Assembly: GCF_005049045.1 (NCBI RefSeq)
Contig: NZ_SUPK01000003.1
Coordinates: 372,001-436,000, forward strand
From: Cohnella pontilimi
GTDB lineage: Bacteria; Bacillota; Bacilli; Paenibacillales; Paenibacillaceae
Reading direction: 5' to 3'
DNA: 64,000 bases
Shown: positions 1 through 8,745 of the stretch, piece after piece
Position numbering within the stretch: position 1 is the stretch's first letter
Layout: each line of letters begins with the position of its first letter
Notes under the pieces: model-generated
What the model saw: the letters and a program-made list of their open reading frames with translations, nothing else
What the model was told of the DNA's origin: nothing
Database searches by the model: none
Program-made: the position numbers and the translations under genes

Positions 1-835
1 CGATTTTATCTCTCAGCGCGCCAAGCAGATGCGGATTCCGGCCTTCCTGCACGACGCTGCCGACCATCACAATCGGAATCTTCTCTCCCGGGAACCCTCC
101 CAAGCGTCGGATGACGGAATTGGCTGCACGTCCGAGCTCATCTCCGGAGCGGCGCAGCAGTTGAATAGCCAGCTCGTCCCCTTCGTCTGCCGCTTCATGC
201 AGCAATATGGTCAAGTCGCGCGGGACTTCATAGATGTCATTGTCCAGAAAATGATCGTACACTTGATCCATGTCGGCAAAACCGAAAAATTTCGCGACTT
301 TGTGTTGTAAAATCGAGGGGATCTCTCTCAGATCCCACGAGCGGACCGCATGGCTGAACGTTTCCCGGGCCAAATCGCCGCCTCCTGTCCGGTCTCCGAA
401 CAAATAGCCGAAGCCGCCGGTCTGCACCGTCTCGCCTTTCCGGTTACGGCCCGCCGAGTTGGTGCCGCTGCCGCATACGAGGACGACGCCGATATTGTCC
501 GGGCTGCCCGCTCTCAATCCTTCATAAGTGTCGCAAACGACGTCCCAATTGTCGAAAGGCAGAGTGGCCAAGCCGGGGCGCAAAATATCGAAATCCCGCT
601 GCCGGTCGGCTCCGGCCAAACCGTACTGCACGAAAGCGATGTCTTCATAGCGCAATCCTGCCTGCTCAAGTGCCATGTCGGCCGATTTCATAATATTGGA
701 CAACGCCGTCTCAATGCCCGGTCCCTGATGATTGCCGATCCCCGCCAGCCCCCGGCCGAGCAGGCGTCCTTCTTCGTCAGTAATGACCGTAAAGGTTTTG
801 CTGTTACCGCCGTCCACTCCCATGATATACCGCAT
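1..835 (-). CDS. N-acetylglucosamine kinase-like protein (BadF/BadG ATPase family), partial
   Basis: The visible part (about 278 residues) begins MRYIMGVDGGNSKT, the phosphate-1 loop of the ASKHA sugar-kinase fold, and continues with GSGTNSAGR and GDRTGGG segments typical of the BadF/BadG/BcrA ATPase family, which includes GlcNAc and glucosamine kinases. The start at 835 has the ribosome site AAAGGAGACTAC just upstream. The 3' end lies beyond the left edge, so the protein is incomplete here only because of the window. It is the last visible gene of a minus-strand run after the MFS carrier (43-bp gap). With NagB nearby, phosphorylation of GlcNAc or a related amino sugar in the cytoplasm is likely; the exact substrate is inference. 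Confidence 0.85.
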   Translation of the reverse strand, partial: MRYIMGVDGGNSKTFTVITDEEGRLLGRGLAGIGNHQGPGIETALSNIMKSADMALEQAGLRYEDIAFVQYGLAGADRQRDFDILRPGLATLPFDNWDVVCDTYEGLRAGSPDNIGVVLVCGSGTNSAGRNRKGETVQTGGFGYLFGDRTGGGDLARETFSHAVRSWDLREIPSILQHKVAKFFGFADMDQVYDHFLDNDIYEVPRDLTILLHEAADEGDELAIQLLRRSGDELGRAANSVIRRLGGFPGEKIPIVMVGSVVQEGRNPHLLGALRDKI

Positions 836-878
836 ATGTAGTCTCCTTTGTTGCCCTATAATTTTACGTTTTTTACGG

Positions 879-2066
879 TTATGGCCCATTCCCCGGCAGT
901 GAATCATGCTTGGTCGGAAAGATTATAGCATGCTTGTTTCGCGATTGAATACGATCCATGTACACAAACAGAACGGAAGCCGTCGCCGACAGACCGAACA
1001 AGACAACGTATAGAAACGGCGTCCCCATTCCGTCCGCAATCACTCCGCCCGCCGCGTTGCCGAATATTCCGCCCAGCCCCCAAGTAACGGCAGCATAAAT
1101 CGTTTGGAACGTCGCCTTCGTTCTCACAGAGGCAAACCGTCCCACGACTTCCACCGCGGTTCCCGCCGCGAATGCGAACGATATTCCGTCGAGCAGCTGC
1201 ACACCCAGCGTCAAGTACACATCATGCAGGGCATACAGAAGAAAGCACTTTAGAGCGTAAATCGCGGCTGATAAGCTGAGCACATTAAAGCTTCCGATTT
1301 TGCGGCAAAGAATCGTGGCGACCCAGAACATGGGCACTTCAATGAGAGCCGCTACCGCATAGGCGGTGCCGAGCAAGCTTTTGTCGAAACCCATCTCCTT
1401 AAAATAGATCGGGAGAAAGGAAAAGTTTGTGGCGGACGATATCGCCGTGATCATGCTGATTCCGAGAAAAAACAGGAACGGCTTGTTCCGGACGACCTCT
1501 TTGGCTTGCTCGAAAAAGGTCGTGTCCTGGTGGGCCGGCTTCGTGTTCGGAAACCAGAACAGCAGCACGAATACGAGCGTACTGACCGCCAAAAAAAAGA
1601 TGAAAATGTGATCATATCCGTATTTCCCGTAGATGAAACCGGTGAAAAACGTGCCCAGCGCGTAGCTAAGCGCTCCCCAAAGACGGACACTGCCGAAAGA
1701 GAATCCTTCCCGGCTGCCGATTTCGACCGCGATGGCGTCGGCAAGAGGGGCGGAGGAAGACTGAAACCATGTGAAAATCACGTTTAAAGCGATGACGACG
1801 GCCAACAGGCTGCTGAACGAAAATCCGAGACCGATGAGCGGGGCCAGCAGCACTGTCGACATCAAGACGATGCGCGGGTTCCGCATACGGTCGTTGATCA
1901 TGCCCATCGTGGGTTGGGCGATGACGCTGACGAAAGCCCCCAGAGACAGGATGAATCCGACTTCCGTATAACTGAAGCCTTTGTCGCTGAAGAAAATGCT
2001 CATATACGGCTGCAAGACGGATATCGACAAGTAAAATAAAAAATAGTAAGCCGCTAACTTCCTCAC
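879..2066 (-). CDS. MFS transporter (sugar/nucleoside-type permease)
   Basis: A 395-residue membrane protein with about 12 hydrophobic segments. The N-terminal part contains SDKGFSYTEVGFILSL and, between helices 2 and 3, a basic loop (NDRMRNPR) in the position of the MFS motif. The overall pattern resembles LacY/NupG-like major facilitators (MFS_1-like). I chose the GTG at 2066: AGGAG lies 9 nt upstream and the hydrophobic protein begins right after it. The longer open frame to 2231 would add 55 non-membrane residues that overlap the preceding gene. It follows the gamma-glutamyltransferase gene by 40 bp and precedes the GlcNAc-kinase-like gene, so it probably imports a small sugar, amino sugar or peptide-sugar breakdown product. 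Confidence 0.85.
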   Translation of the reverse strand: MRKLAAYYFLFYLSISVLQPYMSIFFSDKGFSYTEVGFILSLGAFVSVIAQPTMGMINDRMRNPRIVLMSTVLLAPLIGLGFSFSSLLAVVIALNVIFTWFQSSSAPLADAIAVEIGSREGFSFGSVRLWGALSYALGTFFTGFIYGKYGYDHIFIFFLAVSTLVFVLLFWFPNTKPAHQDTTFFEQAKEVVRNKPFLFFLGISMITAISSATNFSFLPIYFKEMGFDKSLLGTAYAVAALIEVPMFWVATILCRKIGSFNVLSLSAAIYALKCFLLYALHDVYLTLGVQLLDGISFAFAAGTAVEVVGRFASVRTKATFQTIYAAVTWGLGGIFGNAAGGVIADGMGTPFLYVVLFGLSATASVLFVYMDRIQSRNKHAIIFPTKHDSLPGNGP

Positions 2067-2106
2067 GCTGACAGTCTCCTCTGTCCATATGCCGTCTCCC
2101 GGAGCT

Positions 2107-3711
2107 TTACCAAGCCGCAACCGCGCCGTCCGCCCGAGGTTCCGTGCCTCCCGCCAAAACTCCGCTTCTGTCTCTCCAAATGATCTGCCCGCGGCCGAAC
2201 ATCGTCCAATCCAAGGCGCGCTGCACGACATGTCCTTTGCGGGCCAGCGCCTGCGCCAAATGATCGGGGAATTGCGGCTCCACCTCGATGATTTGGTCTT
2301 TCACCCATCTCCATCTCGGCGCATCCAGCGCCGCCTGCGGATTGAGGCCGAAATCTACGGTGTTCATGACGACTTGCACGTGCGCCTGCGGTTGAATCGA
2401 TCCGCACATGACGCCGAAAGGCCCGACCGGTACGCCTCCGCGAGTGAGGAATCCGGGGATGATCGTGTGAAAGGTTTTCTTCCCCGGTTCCAGCACGTTC
2501 GCATGCTCCGGATCCAAGGAAAACCCGGTTCCCCTGTTTTGCATGCAGATCCCGGTCCCCGGAATGACGACGCCCGCTCCGAAATCGCCGGCGTGACTTT
2601 GGATGAACGACACCATATTTCCATCTCCGTCCGCCGCAGCCAAATAGAACGTCCCGCCTCTCGGCGGTTCTCCGGCCATCGGCAGCAGCGCCCGCTCTCC
2701 GATGAGCGATCTTCTCGCGGCCGCATAAGCCGGCGAAAGGAGTTCGTCCACCGTCACGTTCATCTTGGCAGGGTCGGTAATATACTTCAAGCCGTCCGCG
2801 AACGCCAGCTTCACCGCCTCAATTTGTTTGTGGTAGGTATCGACAAGATCCTTCGAGGGAAACTCGAAGCCGTTCAAAATATTCAGCGCGAGCAGCGCAA
2901 TCAAGCCTTGGCCGTTCGGCGGAATTTCCCAAACTTCGTATCCCCGGTAGGACACATGAATCGGATCCACCCACTCCGGATGAAAAGCCGCCAAATCTTC
3001 CTTGCGGAGGAAGCCGCCGTTGGCCCAAAAGTGGGCGTCAATCTTCTCGGCCAACTCGCCTCGGTAGAACGATTCCGCCTTCGTCTCCGCGATGGAACGA
3101 AGCGTGCGGGCGTGGTCCTTGGAGTTCCACATTTCCCCAGCGTGCGGAGCGCGACCGTTCGGAGCGAACGTGTCCAGCCAAGGCCGGAACAGTTCGCTCC
3201 CCTGTCGGCGAATATTCTCGAAGCCATCCTGCCAATATCGCGCGATTGTCGGAGAAACAGGGAATCCGTTCTCCGCATAATCGATCGCCGGCTGAAGAAC
3301 TTCCGTCAGCGGCAGGCGGCCGAACCGTTCCGATAAAGCGGCCCATGCTCCCGGCGTTCCCGGCACAGTGACCGGGAGCACACCGTAAGTCGGAATCCAG
3401 TCGTGGCCCAATGCCTTGACCTTGTCCGGCGTTATGGCAGCCGGGGCGGCACCGCTTGCGTTCAACCCGTGCAGCTTTCCTTCCGACCATACTAAGGCAA
3501 AACTGTCCCCGCCAAGGCTATTCGAGTTAGGCTCCACCACAGTTAAGCAGGCAGCCGCGGCGATGGCGGCGTCGATCGCGTTGCCGCCTCTCCTTAGGAT
3601 CTCTAATCCGGCCTGGGCCGCAAGCGGCTGAGCGGTTGCCACCATCCCTTTACGGCCGTATGTGGTCATTCGTTGGGACGGGTACGGATTAAACAATGAG
3701 TCGAAGTTCAT
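2107..3711 (-). CDS. gamma-glutamyltransferase family protein
   Basis: A 534-residue Ntn-hydrolase of the gamma-glutamyltranspeptidase family (YwrD-like). The large-subunit start region reads GMVATAQPLAAQAGLEILRR followed by GGNAIDAAIA. The autoprocessing site is GGTFYLAAADGDGN, with Thr354 as the predicted nucleophile at the start of the small subunit. No signal peptide is visible, unlike the secreted GGTs, so this one is probably cytoplasmic. Such enzymes hydrolyse or transfer gamma-glutamyl groups from glutathione or gamma-glutamyl peptides; muropeptides also contain a gamma-linked D-Glu. It lies 4 bp downstream of the Gfo/Idh gene, in one transcription unit. The position inside an amino-sugar cluster makes cell-wall peptide breakdown an attractive but unproven role. 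Confidence 0.93.
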   Translation of the reverse strand: MNFDSLFNPYPSQRMTTYGRKGMVATAQPLAAQAGLEILRRGGNAIDAAIAAAACLTVVEPNSNSLGGDSFALVWSEGKLHGLNASGAAPAAITPDKVKALGHDWIPTYGVLPVTVPGTPGAWAALSERFGRLPLTEVLQPAIDYAENGFPVSPTIARYWQDGFENIRRQGSELFRPWLDTFAPNGRAPHAGEMWNSKDHARTLRSIAETKAESFYRGELAEKIDAHFWANGGFLRKEDLAAFHPEWVDPIHVSYRGYEVWEIPPNGQGLIALLALNILNGFEFPSKDLVDTYHKQIEAVKLAFADGLKYITDPAKMNVTVDELLSPAYAAARRSLIGERALLPMAGEPPRGGTFYLAAADGDGNMVSFIQSHAGDFGAGVVIPGTGICMQNRGTGFSLDPEHANVLEPGKKTFHTIIPGFLTRGGVPVGPFGVMCGSIQPQAHVQVVMNTVDFGLNPQAALDAPRWRWVKDQIIEVEPQFPDHLAQALARKGHVVQRALDWTMFGRGQIIWRDRSGVLAGGTEPRADGAVAAW

Positions 3712-3715
3712 CCGA

Positions 3716-4846
3716 TCAGTTCCCCTTCACGGCCGTACTCACAGAATGCTCCCGCACTTCCTCAGCCGTCACTTCCCGATCAAGACGGTCGGACAAATAA
3801 ATCCCTTCGCTGATCAGCATCGTGCTGAGCGCAATTTCGGCGGTTGGCAGGAGAGGGACCTGGCCTTGCAGCACGGAGATCCAATGGGCTTGGGACGAAT
3901 CGTAGGCATCCTCGTTGTCCCGCAGGCTGTGCCAGCGGAAGTTCATTGCGTTCATGTCCACCGTGCTGTCCAAGTCCATATCGGACACCGTGGTGTGAAA
4001 CGTGAAGGGCATCTTGCCCTGATAATCCGCGAAGGCAGGAAGCCGCAGGCCGCCCTCCGTTCCGATGATGCTGGGACCTTCGAACCCGCCGAGATGCACG
4101 GACCAGGCTTCGATAATGTCCAGGGTGGCGCCGCCTTCGAACCGGACAAATCCGAGTCCCAGCTCCTCCACGTCAAAGCCGCTTTCCTCCCTGCGCCCCG
4201 CGTCCATATCCATTTCCTGATAGGTCTTGCCTGTAATCCGCGTCACCTTGGGCATGCCGAGCAAATAGAGCATTTGGGCGATGTGATAGACGCCCATGTC
4301 GTACAAGGCGCCGCCGGAAGCGAACTCCTTCCGGGTAAAAAATTTCGTACCGTATCCGTCGACGAAAGGACGTCCGCGCCTGCGGAACCCGGTCGATCTG
4401 GCGTGATACAGCTTCCCCAGCTTGCCGTCGTCAATGAGTGCTTTGGCTGCCTTCGTCTCGTTGCGGTACAGCGTGCCCAGCTGGATATGCAGCATTTTGC
4501 CGGTCCGCTTGGCCGCCTCCACCATCGCTTCGCCGTCGCGGTACGAGCCTGCGATCGGTTTCTCGCAATAGACGTGCTTGCCAGCTTCGAAAGCCGCGAT
4601 CGTCGCCCCGGCGTGATAGTTATTGTGCAAACAAACATCAACGGCCACGAGATCGTCGCGCTTCAGCATTTCTCTGTAGTCGGTATACACATTCGGAATC
4701 TGATACTGCTCCGCTGCCCGGCGAGCTTCCGCCTCGTTGATGTCGCATACCGCCACGACTTCCGCGCCCGGAATCGCAGCGTATTGCTGCAAATGCATTT
4801 TGCCGATCTGACCGACTCCGATAATGCCGATTCTTACCTTTTCCAT
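3716..4846 (-). CDS. Gfo/Idh/MocA-family NAD(P)-dependent oxidoreductase
   Basis: A 376-residue protein with an N-terminal Rossmann fold ([13 protein letters not shown], residues 5-17) and the family's catalytic signature CEKPIAGS near residue 94, followed by the C-terminal alpha/beta dimerisation domain. Family members oxidise or epimerise sugars and inositols with bound NAD(P). It starts 12 bp after the stop of the upstream isomerase gene with a GGAG ribosome site, so the two probably act on the same sugar: dehydrogenase plus TIM-barrel isomerase is a common pair in inositol and ketosugar pathways. The substrate cannot be told from sequence. Confidence 0.9.
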   Translation of the reverse strand: MEKVRIGIIGVGQIGKMHLQQYAAIPGAEVVAVCDINEAEARRAAEQYQIPNVYTDYREMLKRDDLVAVDVCLHNNYHAGATIAAFEAGKHVYCEKPIAGSYRDGEAMVEAAKRTGKMLHIQLGTLYRNETKAAKALIDDGKLGKLYHARSTGFRRRGRPFVDGYGTKFFTRKEFASGGALYDMGVYHIAQMLYLLGMPKVTRITGKTYQEMDMDAGRREESGFDVEELGLGFVRFEGGATLDIIEAWSVHLGGFEGPSIIGTEGGLRLPAFADYQGKMPFTFHTTVSDMDLDSTVDMNAMNFRWHSLRDNEDAYDSSQAHWISVLQGQVPLLPTAEIALSTMLISEGIYLSDRLDREVTAEEVREHSVSTAVKGN

Positions 4847-4858
4847 GGACGGCTCCTT

Positions 4859-5662
4859 TCAGGCTTTCGCCGTGCTGCCGAGTAATTTTTTGACCGTGGC
4901 CAGCAGCCATTCGATCTCCGTATACTGGTTCACCGCCGCGTTGTACTCGACCGCCCAGTAACCGTCGAAACCGGATTTCCGCAATGCTTCGATCGAAGAA
5001 TGTACTTCTTCGGACACCGCGGTTTTCGCATCCACATGCGTATGTACGACCCACGGAGCCACCACGGCGTCCCCGTCCGGATATTCCGGTTTCCATCGTT
5101 TCAAGTGCAGCAAAATGCCGTAATTCGGATGGTCCACCGCCTCGGCGATTCGTCTGTGAAGGTGGGGATTCAGCGCTGCGCCCATATGGTTCTCCGGCCC
5201 GATCTTATAGCCGTGCTGGGCTGCCCTTTCGCAGAATTCCCGGTAACGATGCACGATGTAATCGAAATCTTGTTCGCCTATCTCTTCAGTATCGCTTGAG
5301 CAAAAGTCGATACGAACCGTTTTAGCCCCTAATATCTCGGACGCCCGCAAATTCGCCAATGCGTTGTGATATAACTTCTCGCGCCTCACCGGATCTTTGT
5401 CGATCAAATGCGCCCCGTCGATAGCGATATTCGCCACGTTCAACTGCCGTTCATCGAGCGCATCCCGGATTTTGCGAATGCGGTCTTCGTCCCAGATCCG
5501 CAGCAGCCCGTCTTGGTCGTCCGCCGTCCCGTACAAGCCGTTCCACAAATCTACGGCGTCCAGGCGGTAACGATATTTCACCGTCTCCAAATAGCCGAAA
5601 ATGTCCATTTTTCCTTCCAGCAGCGTGTTGAAAAATGAAAATCCCCCAATGGAAAGCTTCAT
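4859..5662 (-). CDS. sugar phosphate isomerase/epimerase (AP-endonuclease-2-like TIM barrel)
   Basis: A 267-residue xylose-isomerase-like TIM-barrel protein beginning MKLSIGGFSFFNTLLEGK. Acidic and histidine metal ligands typical of the family appear in VRIDFCSSDTEE, IGPENHMGAALN, HTHVDAKT and YWAVEYN. I chose the ATG at 5662, with GGAGG 9 nt upstream. The open frame extends to 5695, but those earlier starts lack proper spacing. It is the first gene of the minus-strand operon that runs into the Gfo/Idh, GGT, MFS and kinase genes, and it is transcribed away from the plus-strand GntR gene. Likely a metal-dependent ketose/aldose isomerase or epimerase; substrate unknown. Confidence 0.88.
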   Translation of the reverse strand: MKLSIGGFSFFNTLLEGKMDIFGYLETVKYRYRLDAVDLWNGLYGTADDQDGLLRIWDEDRIRKIRDALDERQLNVANIAIDGAHLIDKDPVRREKLYHNALANLRASEILGAKTVRIDFCSSDTEEIGEQDFDYIVHRYREFCERAAQHGYKIGPENHMGAALNPHLHRRIAEAVDHPNYGILLHLKRWKPEYPDGDAVVAPWVVHTHVDAKTAVSEEVHSSIEALRKSGFDGYWAVEYNAAVNQYTEIEWLLATVKKLLGSTAKA

Positions 5663-5695
5663 CCTCATCGTCCTCCGATCGATAGGGTTCATCAA

Positions 5696-5711
5696 TTTGT
5701 TATAACCATTG
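5696..5711. promoter_or_regulatory. candidate GntR operator (GTTATAAC core)
   Basis: The 16-mer TTTGTTATAACCATTG has a palindromic GTTATAAC core that fits the GT-N(x)-AC pattern of HutC-subfamily GntR operators. It lies in the divergent region between the isomerase and the gntR gene. On the minus strand it overlaps a possible -10 (TATAAC) for the isomerase operon. A 15/16 match recurs at 13868..13883, upstream of the second GH4 gene. Binding by the neighbouring regulator is inference. Confidence 0.4.
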
Positions 5712-5781
5712 CCCGGAAGCAGCCTAGATTGATCGTAATGATTGCGCTTGCATTTTGTCTTGTATTGCTTTATGTTTCACT

Positions 5782-5793
5782 TATTGTACAATA
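5782..5793. promoter_or_regulatory. perfect 12-bp palindrome upstream of gntR
   Basis: TATTGTACAATA is a perfect palindrome, 54 bp before the gntR start and within its likely promoter region. It could be an autoregulatory operator; no other copy was seen in the window. Confidence 0.3.
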
Positions 5794-5846
5794 GAACTAC
5801 TAAAATAACGTGTTTACTATACTCTATTACTTCGGGAGTTGCTGAC

Positions 5847-6581
5847 ATGTCGGAAGAAAAAAACGCATCCCTATACAAGCAAGTGAAACGAAAGCTGCTG
5901 GACGACATTCGATCGGGCGTCTATAAAGTCGGAGACAAGCTGCCCACCGAGCTTGAATTTTGCGAGATTTATAACGTCAGTCGCACCACGATCCGCCTGG
6001 CTCTCCAGCAGCTGGATTTGGAAGGAAGAATCAAGAAGATTCAGGGGAAGGGCACGTTCGTGGTGAAAGGCAAAATTCCCCACCATACGTGGGCCCCGAT
6101 CAGCAGCTTTCCCGAACATATGCACGATCTGGGACGCCGCGCGGAAAGCCGGGTGCTGGAAACGGCCGTCATTCCGGCCGCTTCCCCGTTCGATGAGCTG
6201 CTGAATATTCCGGCCCAGTCGCCCGTCACCAAGGTTGCCCGTCTGCGGATAGCGGACGACGAGCCCGTGTCCTATGAGGTCTCTTATATTCCATGGCAGA
6301 CAGCGCCCGGACTCGCATCCGACGACCTGACAGGCTCGTTGTTCAAGCTGCTGCGGGAAAAATACGGCGTTCACATTAACCGCTCCGTCGAGACGCTGGA
6401 GCCTGTCGTTGTGGAGCCCGAGGTCGCCGAACTGCTCAAAATCGAACCCGGCACCCCCGTTTTTCTGATCAAAACGATCTCTTATGTCGAACCGGATACA
6501 CCGGTCGAATACAGCACGGGATATTTTCGCAGCGACACTTCCAACTTCATCATTGAACGGCAGTATCGCCCGGAAGAATAA
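5847..6581 (+). CDS. GntR-family transcriptional regulator (HutC/UTRA type)
   Basis: A 244-residue protein: N-terminal winged helix (about residues 5-75, with LPTELEFCEIYNVSRTTIR as the recognition region) and a C-terminal UTRA ligand domain (about 95-235). NagR/YvoA-type regulators of GlcNAc catabolism have this architecture and bind GlcN6P or GlcNAc6P. I chose ATG 5847 (GGGAG 8 nt upstream); an open frame extends back to 5742 but adds residues not expected for the family. It is the only plus-strand gene of the first 18 kb and converges on nagB, overlapping its 3' end by 32 bp. Probably represses the surrounding amino-sugar genes. Confidence 0.9.
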   Translation: MSEEKNASLYKQVKRKLLDDIRSGVYKVGDKLPTELEFCEIYNVSRTTIRLALQQLDLEGRIKKIQGKGTFVVKGKIPHHTWAPISSFPEHMHDLGRRAESRVLETAVIPAASPFDELLNIPAQSPVTKVARLRIADDEPVSYEVSYIPWQTAPGLASDDLTGSLFKLLREKYGVHINRSVETLEPVVVEPEVAELLKIEPGTPVFLIKTISYVEPDTPVEYSTGYFRSDTSNFIIERQYRPEE

Positions 6582-7305
6582 TGTCCAGCTCCGAAGCCGC
6601 TTCGCGGTCGAGAAAGACATGGCTGTTCCGGTGTTTCTGCAAATAACTCCCCGGTACTTTCTCCGACACCGGTCCTTCCAGCGCCTGCCGGACGATTCCG
6701 GCTTTTTTGCTGCCGCTCACGGCCAGGAGGGCGGTTTCGGCCTCCATCAAATGCCGCATGCCGAGCGTGATGCCTTGCTCCAGCTTGATCTCCCGGCTGA
6801 AATATTTTTGCCCGACCGTCCGGGTGACAGAATCGAGCTCGACGACGTGCGAATAGGAGTCGATGTTCGTTCCGGGCTCATTCAAGCCGATGTGACCGTT
6901 CATGCCGATCCCGACAAACATCAAATCGATCCCGCCCAGCCGCGATACGGTCTCATCCATCCTCACGCATTCCCGTGCCAGATCCGGCGCGCAAGCGTCG
7001 AAAAAAAAGATATTCTCCTCCAAAATGGCAAGCGGCGTAAAAAGATTGTCGTACATAAATCCTTGGCAGCTGCCGTCGTCCAACCTGCCCATTCCTGCCC
7101 ACTCGTCCAACCCGACCCACTTGCTGCGGCTAAAGTCCACCTGTCTCTCGCGGCTCAGCTCGATCAGCCGCCGAAACGTGCCGACCGGCGTATCCCCGGC
7201 GGGAAAACAAAGCACGGCGTCCGGCTTGCGCCGCACGTATGCCGCGATGAACTCCGCCGTTTGGCGCGACATGTCCTCATAGTCCTCACCCAGTTGAATG
7301 TTCAT
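6550..7305 (-). CDS. nagB: glucosamine-6-phosphate deaminase
   Basis: A 251-residue NagB/RpiA-fold enzyme that converts GlcN6P to fructose-6-phosphate and ammonia. Visible signatures are CFPAGDTPVGTFRRL (phosphate/substrate loop), VGLDEWAG (residues 64-71) and the active-site segment FVGIGMNGHIGLNEPG (130-145) with catalytic His138. Length is close to that of other short Firmicute NagB proteins. Its 3' end overlaps the 3' end of the convergent gntR gene by 32 bp. The upstream GH4 gene ends 28 bp before its start, so they are probably cotranscribed. A more distant paralogue such as a 6-phosphogluconolactonase-like protein is unlikely given the intact LDEW and NGHIG motifs. Confidence 0.92.
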   Translation of the reverse strand: MNIQLGEDYEDMSRQTAEFIAAYVRRKPDAVLCFPAGDTPVGTFRRLIELSRERQVDFSRSKWVGLDEWAGMGRLDDGSCQGFMYDNLFTPLAILEENIFFFDACAPDLARECVRMDETVSRLGGIDLMFVGIGMNGHIGLNEPGTNIDSYSHVVELDSVTRTVGQKYFSREIKLEQGITLGMRHLMEAETALLAVSGSKKAGIVRQALEGPVSEKVPGSYLQKHRNSHVFLDREAASELDIILPGDTAVQ

Positions 7306-7333
7306 GACGGGTATCGCCTCCTTCCCGCTTCCT

Positions 7334-8710
7334 TTACCAATGCAGTGGCGGCAAAATTTCTTTTTGAATCTCGCACATTTCGTTGATGAGCGCTACCGCG
7401 TTGTTATAGGTGGAAATCGTCGGATCCAGCAAAAGCGCCTGAAGGAGCTTGTTGCGGGACTGCTCCACGTACGCCTCGATCACCAGCTTGTGAATGGCTC
7501 CCTGCACCCGAATCATTTCCGTGATCGCGGTCGGGAGAGCTTCCATTTGCAACGGATGGATGCCTTCTCCGTCCGCATAAGCCGGCACTTCCACGACCAT
7601 GTCGTGCGGCAAATCCGGGATTTTGCCCCGGTTCGGCGTATTGACGGTCAGGTTCTCATTCGTGACTCCGAACGCAATCGACTCGATGATCGGCACCGCT
7701 TGTTCGTGCGAAGCCTGCAGCTCGCCGTCGGTGAGACGGAAGCTGTTCTCCATCGGATTGGCGGCTTTCTCTTCACCGAACAGCGGTTTGGGCTCCATAT
7801 GGCCGATAGAATACACGAAATCCGGAATGCTGCCGCTTTTCCACGGATTTTCGGTTGCCGGATCGTAGAAATACTGCATCCGGGTAGAGGCGAGATATTC
7901 TTCGCTCCAGCGTACGTACTCGCCGATATGATTGGTCCCGGGGTACGGATACAACCCATAGGTGCGCAGCATAATGCGGGAAATGCCGATTTCGTCCCAC
8001 AGCGCCAGCCACGGAATTTCCCGCTCTTTGCGCTTCAGCAGCGGGTAGAGATCCTCGCCGGTTTTTTTGTGCTTGATGCTCTGAAACCAGGCGAAATGGT
8101 TTAGCCCGCAAGCGACCGTCTCCAGCTCTTCCTCGGGAATTTCAAGCATTTGCGATAGCTGTTCCAAGCCCATGCCGATGCCGTGGCACAAGCCGACACA
8201 TTTGATCTTGGTGAGCTTGGAGATCGCTTCGATAATTTTCGCTTCCGGGTTCGTGAAGTTGATCAGCCAGGCGTCCGGACAAATCCGCTCCATCGCATGG
8301 GCGATCTCCAGCATCGGTGGCAGGTTGCGCAGTGTGTGGAACATGCCGCCCGGACCGCCATTCTCGCCGTAGATTTGCTTGAATCCGTATTTGCGCGGCA
8401 CGTGAAAATCCTGCGACCAATAGTAATAACGGTTTTTCTCGATGGCCGTGATTACGAAATCCGCACCTTCGAGAGAGGCGGCCAGATCGGTGGTCGAGCG
8501 GATCGACGGGCTTCTGCCCAGCTTGTCGGCGACCGCTTTCGCATATCCCTCACTCGCCTTCAGCGCGGTTTCGGACAGGTCCATCAGGCACAGATTCAGC
8601 TGCACGCTGTTAATGCGGTCGTTCAGGAAAATGTCGCGGATCATCGTCGGCGCGAAGGAGACGCTCCCCGCTCCGATCAGCACGATTTTCAGAGATTTCG
8701 GATTCGACAC
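7334..8710 (-). CDS. GH4 family glycosidase (CHG-type, alpha-glucuronidase/alpha-galactosidase-like)
   Basis: A 458-residue NAD- and Mn-dependent glycosidase. The N-terminus carries a Rossmann motif (IVLIGAGSVSFAPTMIRD); the metal site is GLCHGIGMG and GLNHFAWF. In GH4 the triplet after the catalytic Cys tracks substrate: CHG/CHE/CHS occur in enzymes that act on unphosphorylated alpha-glycosides such as glucuronides, glucosides and galactosides, unlike CN-P in 6-phospho-beta-glucosidases. I chose the GTG at 8710 because AAGGAGA sits at proper spacing. A TTG at 8749 overlapping the previous stop is the alternative. It is followed by nagB, so it may release a sugar for the same pathway. Confidence 0.88.
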   Translation of the reverse strand: MSNPKSLKIVLIGAGSVSFAPTMIRDIFLNDRINSVQLNLCLMDLSETALKASEGYAKAVADKLGRSPSIRSTTDLAASLEGADFVITAIEKNRYYYWSQDFHVPRKYGFKQIYGENGGPGGMFHTLRNLPPMLEIAHAMERICPDAWLINFTNPEAKIIEAISKLTKIKCVGLCHGIGMGLEQLSQMLEIPEEELETVACGLNHFAWFQSIKHKKTGEDLYPLLKRKEREIPWLALWDEIGISRIMLRTYGLYPYPGTNHIGEYVRWSEEYLASTRMQYFYDPATENPWKSGSIPDFVYSIGHMEPKPLFGEEKAANPMENSFRLTDGELQASHEQAVPIIESIAFGVTNENLTVNTPNRGKIPDLPHDMVVEVPAYADGEGIHPLQMEALPTAITEMIRVQGAIHKLVIEAYVEQSRNKLLQALLLDPTISTYNNAVALINEMCEIQKEILPPLHW

Positions 8711-8745
8711 TTTGATCTCTCCTTGTGTGAATGCGGTGTCCGGGA

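Noticed and set aside
2089-3336. Plus-strand open frame of 415 codons
   Set aside because: Antisense to the gamma-glutamyltransferase gene, with Arg/Pro-rich low-complexity composition and no ribosome site.
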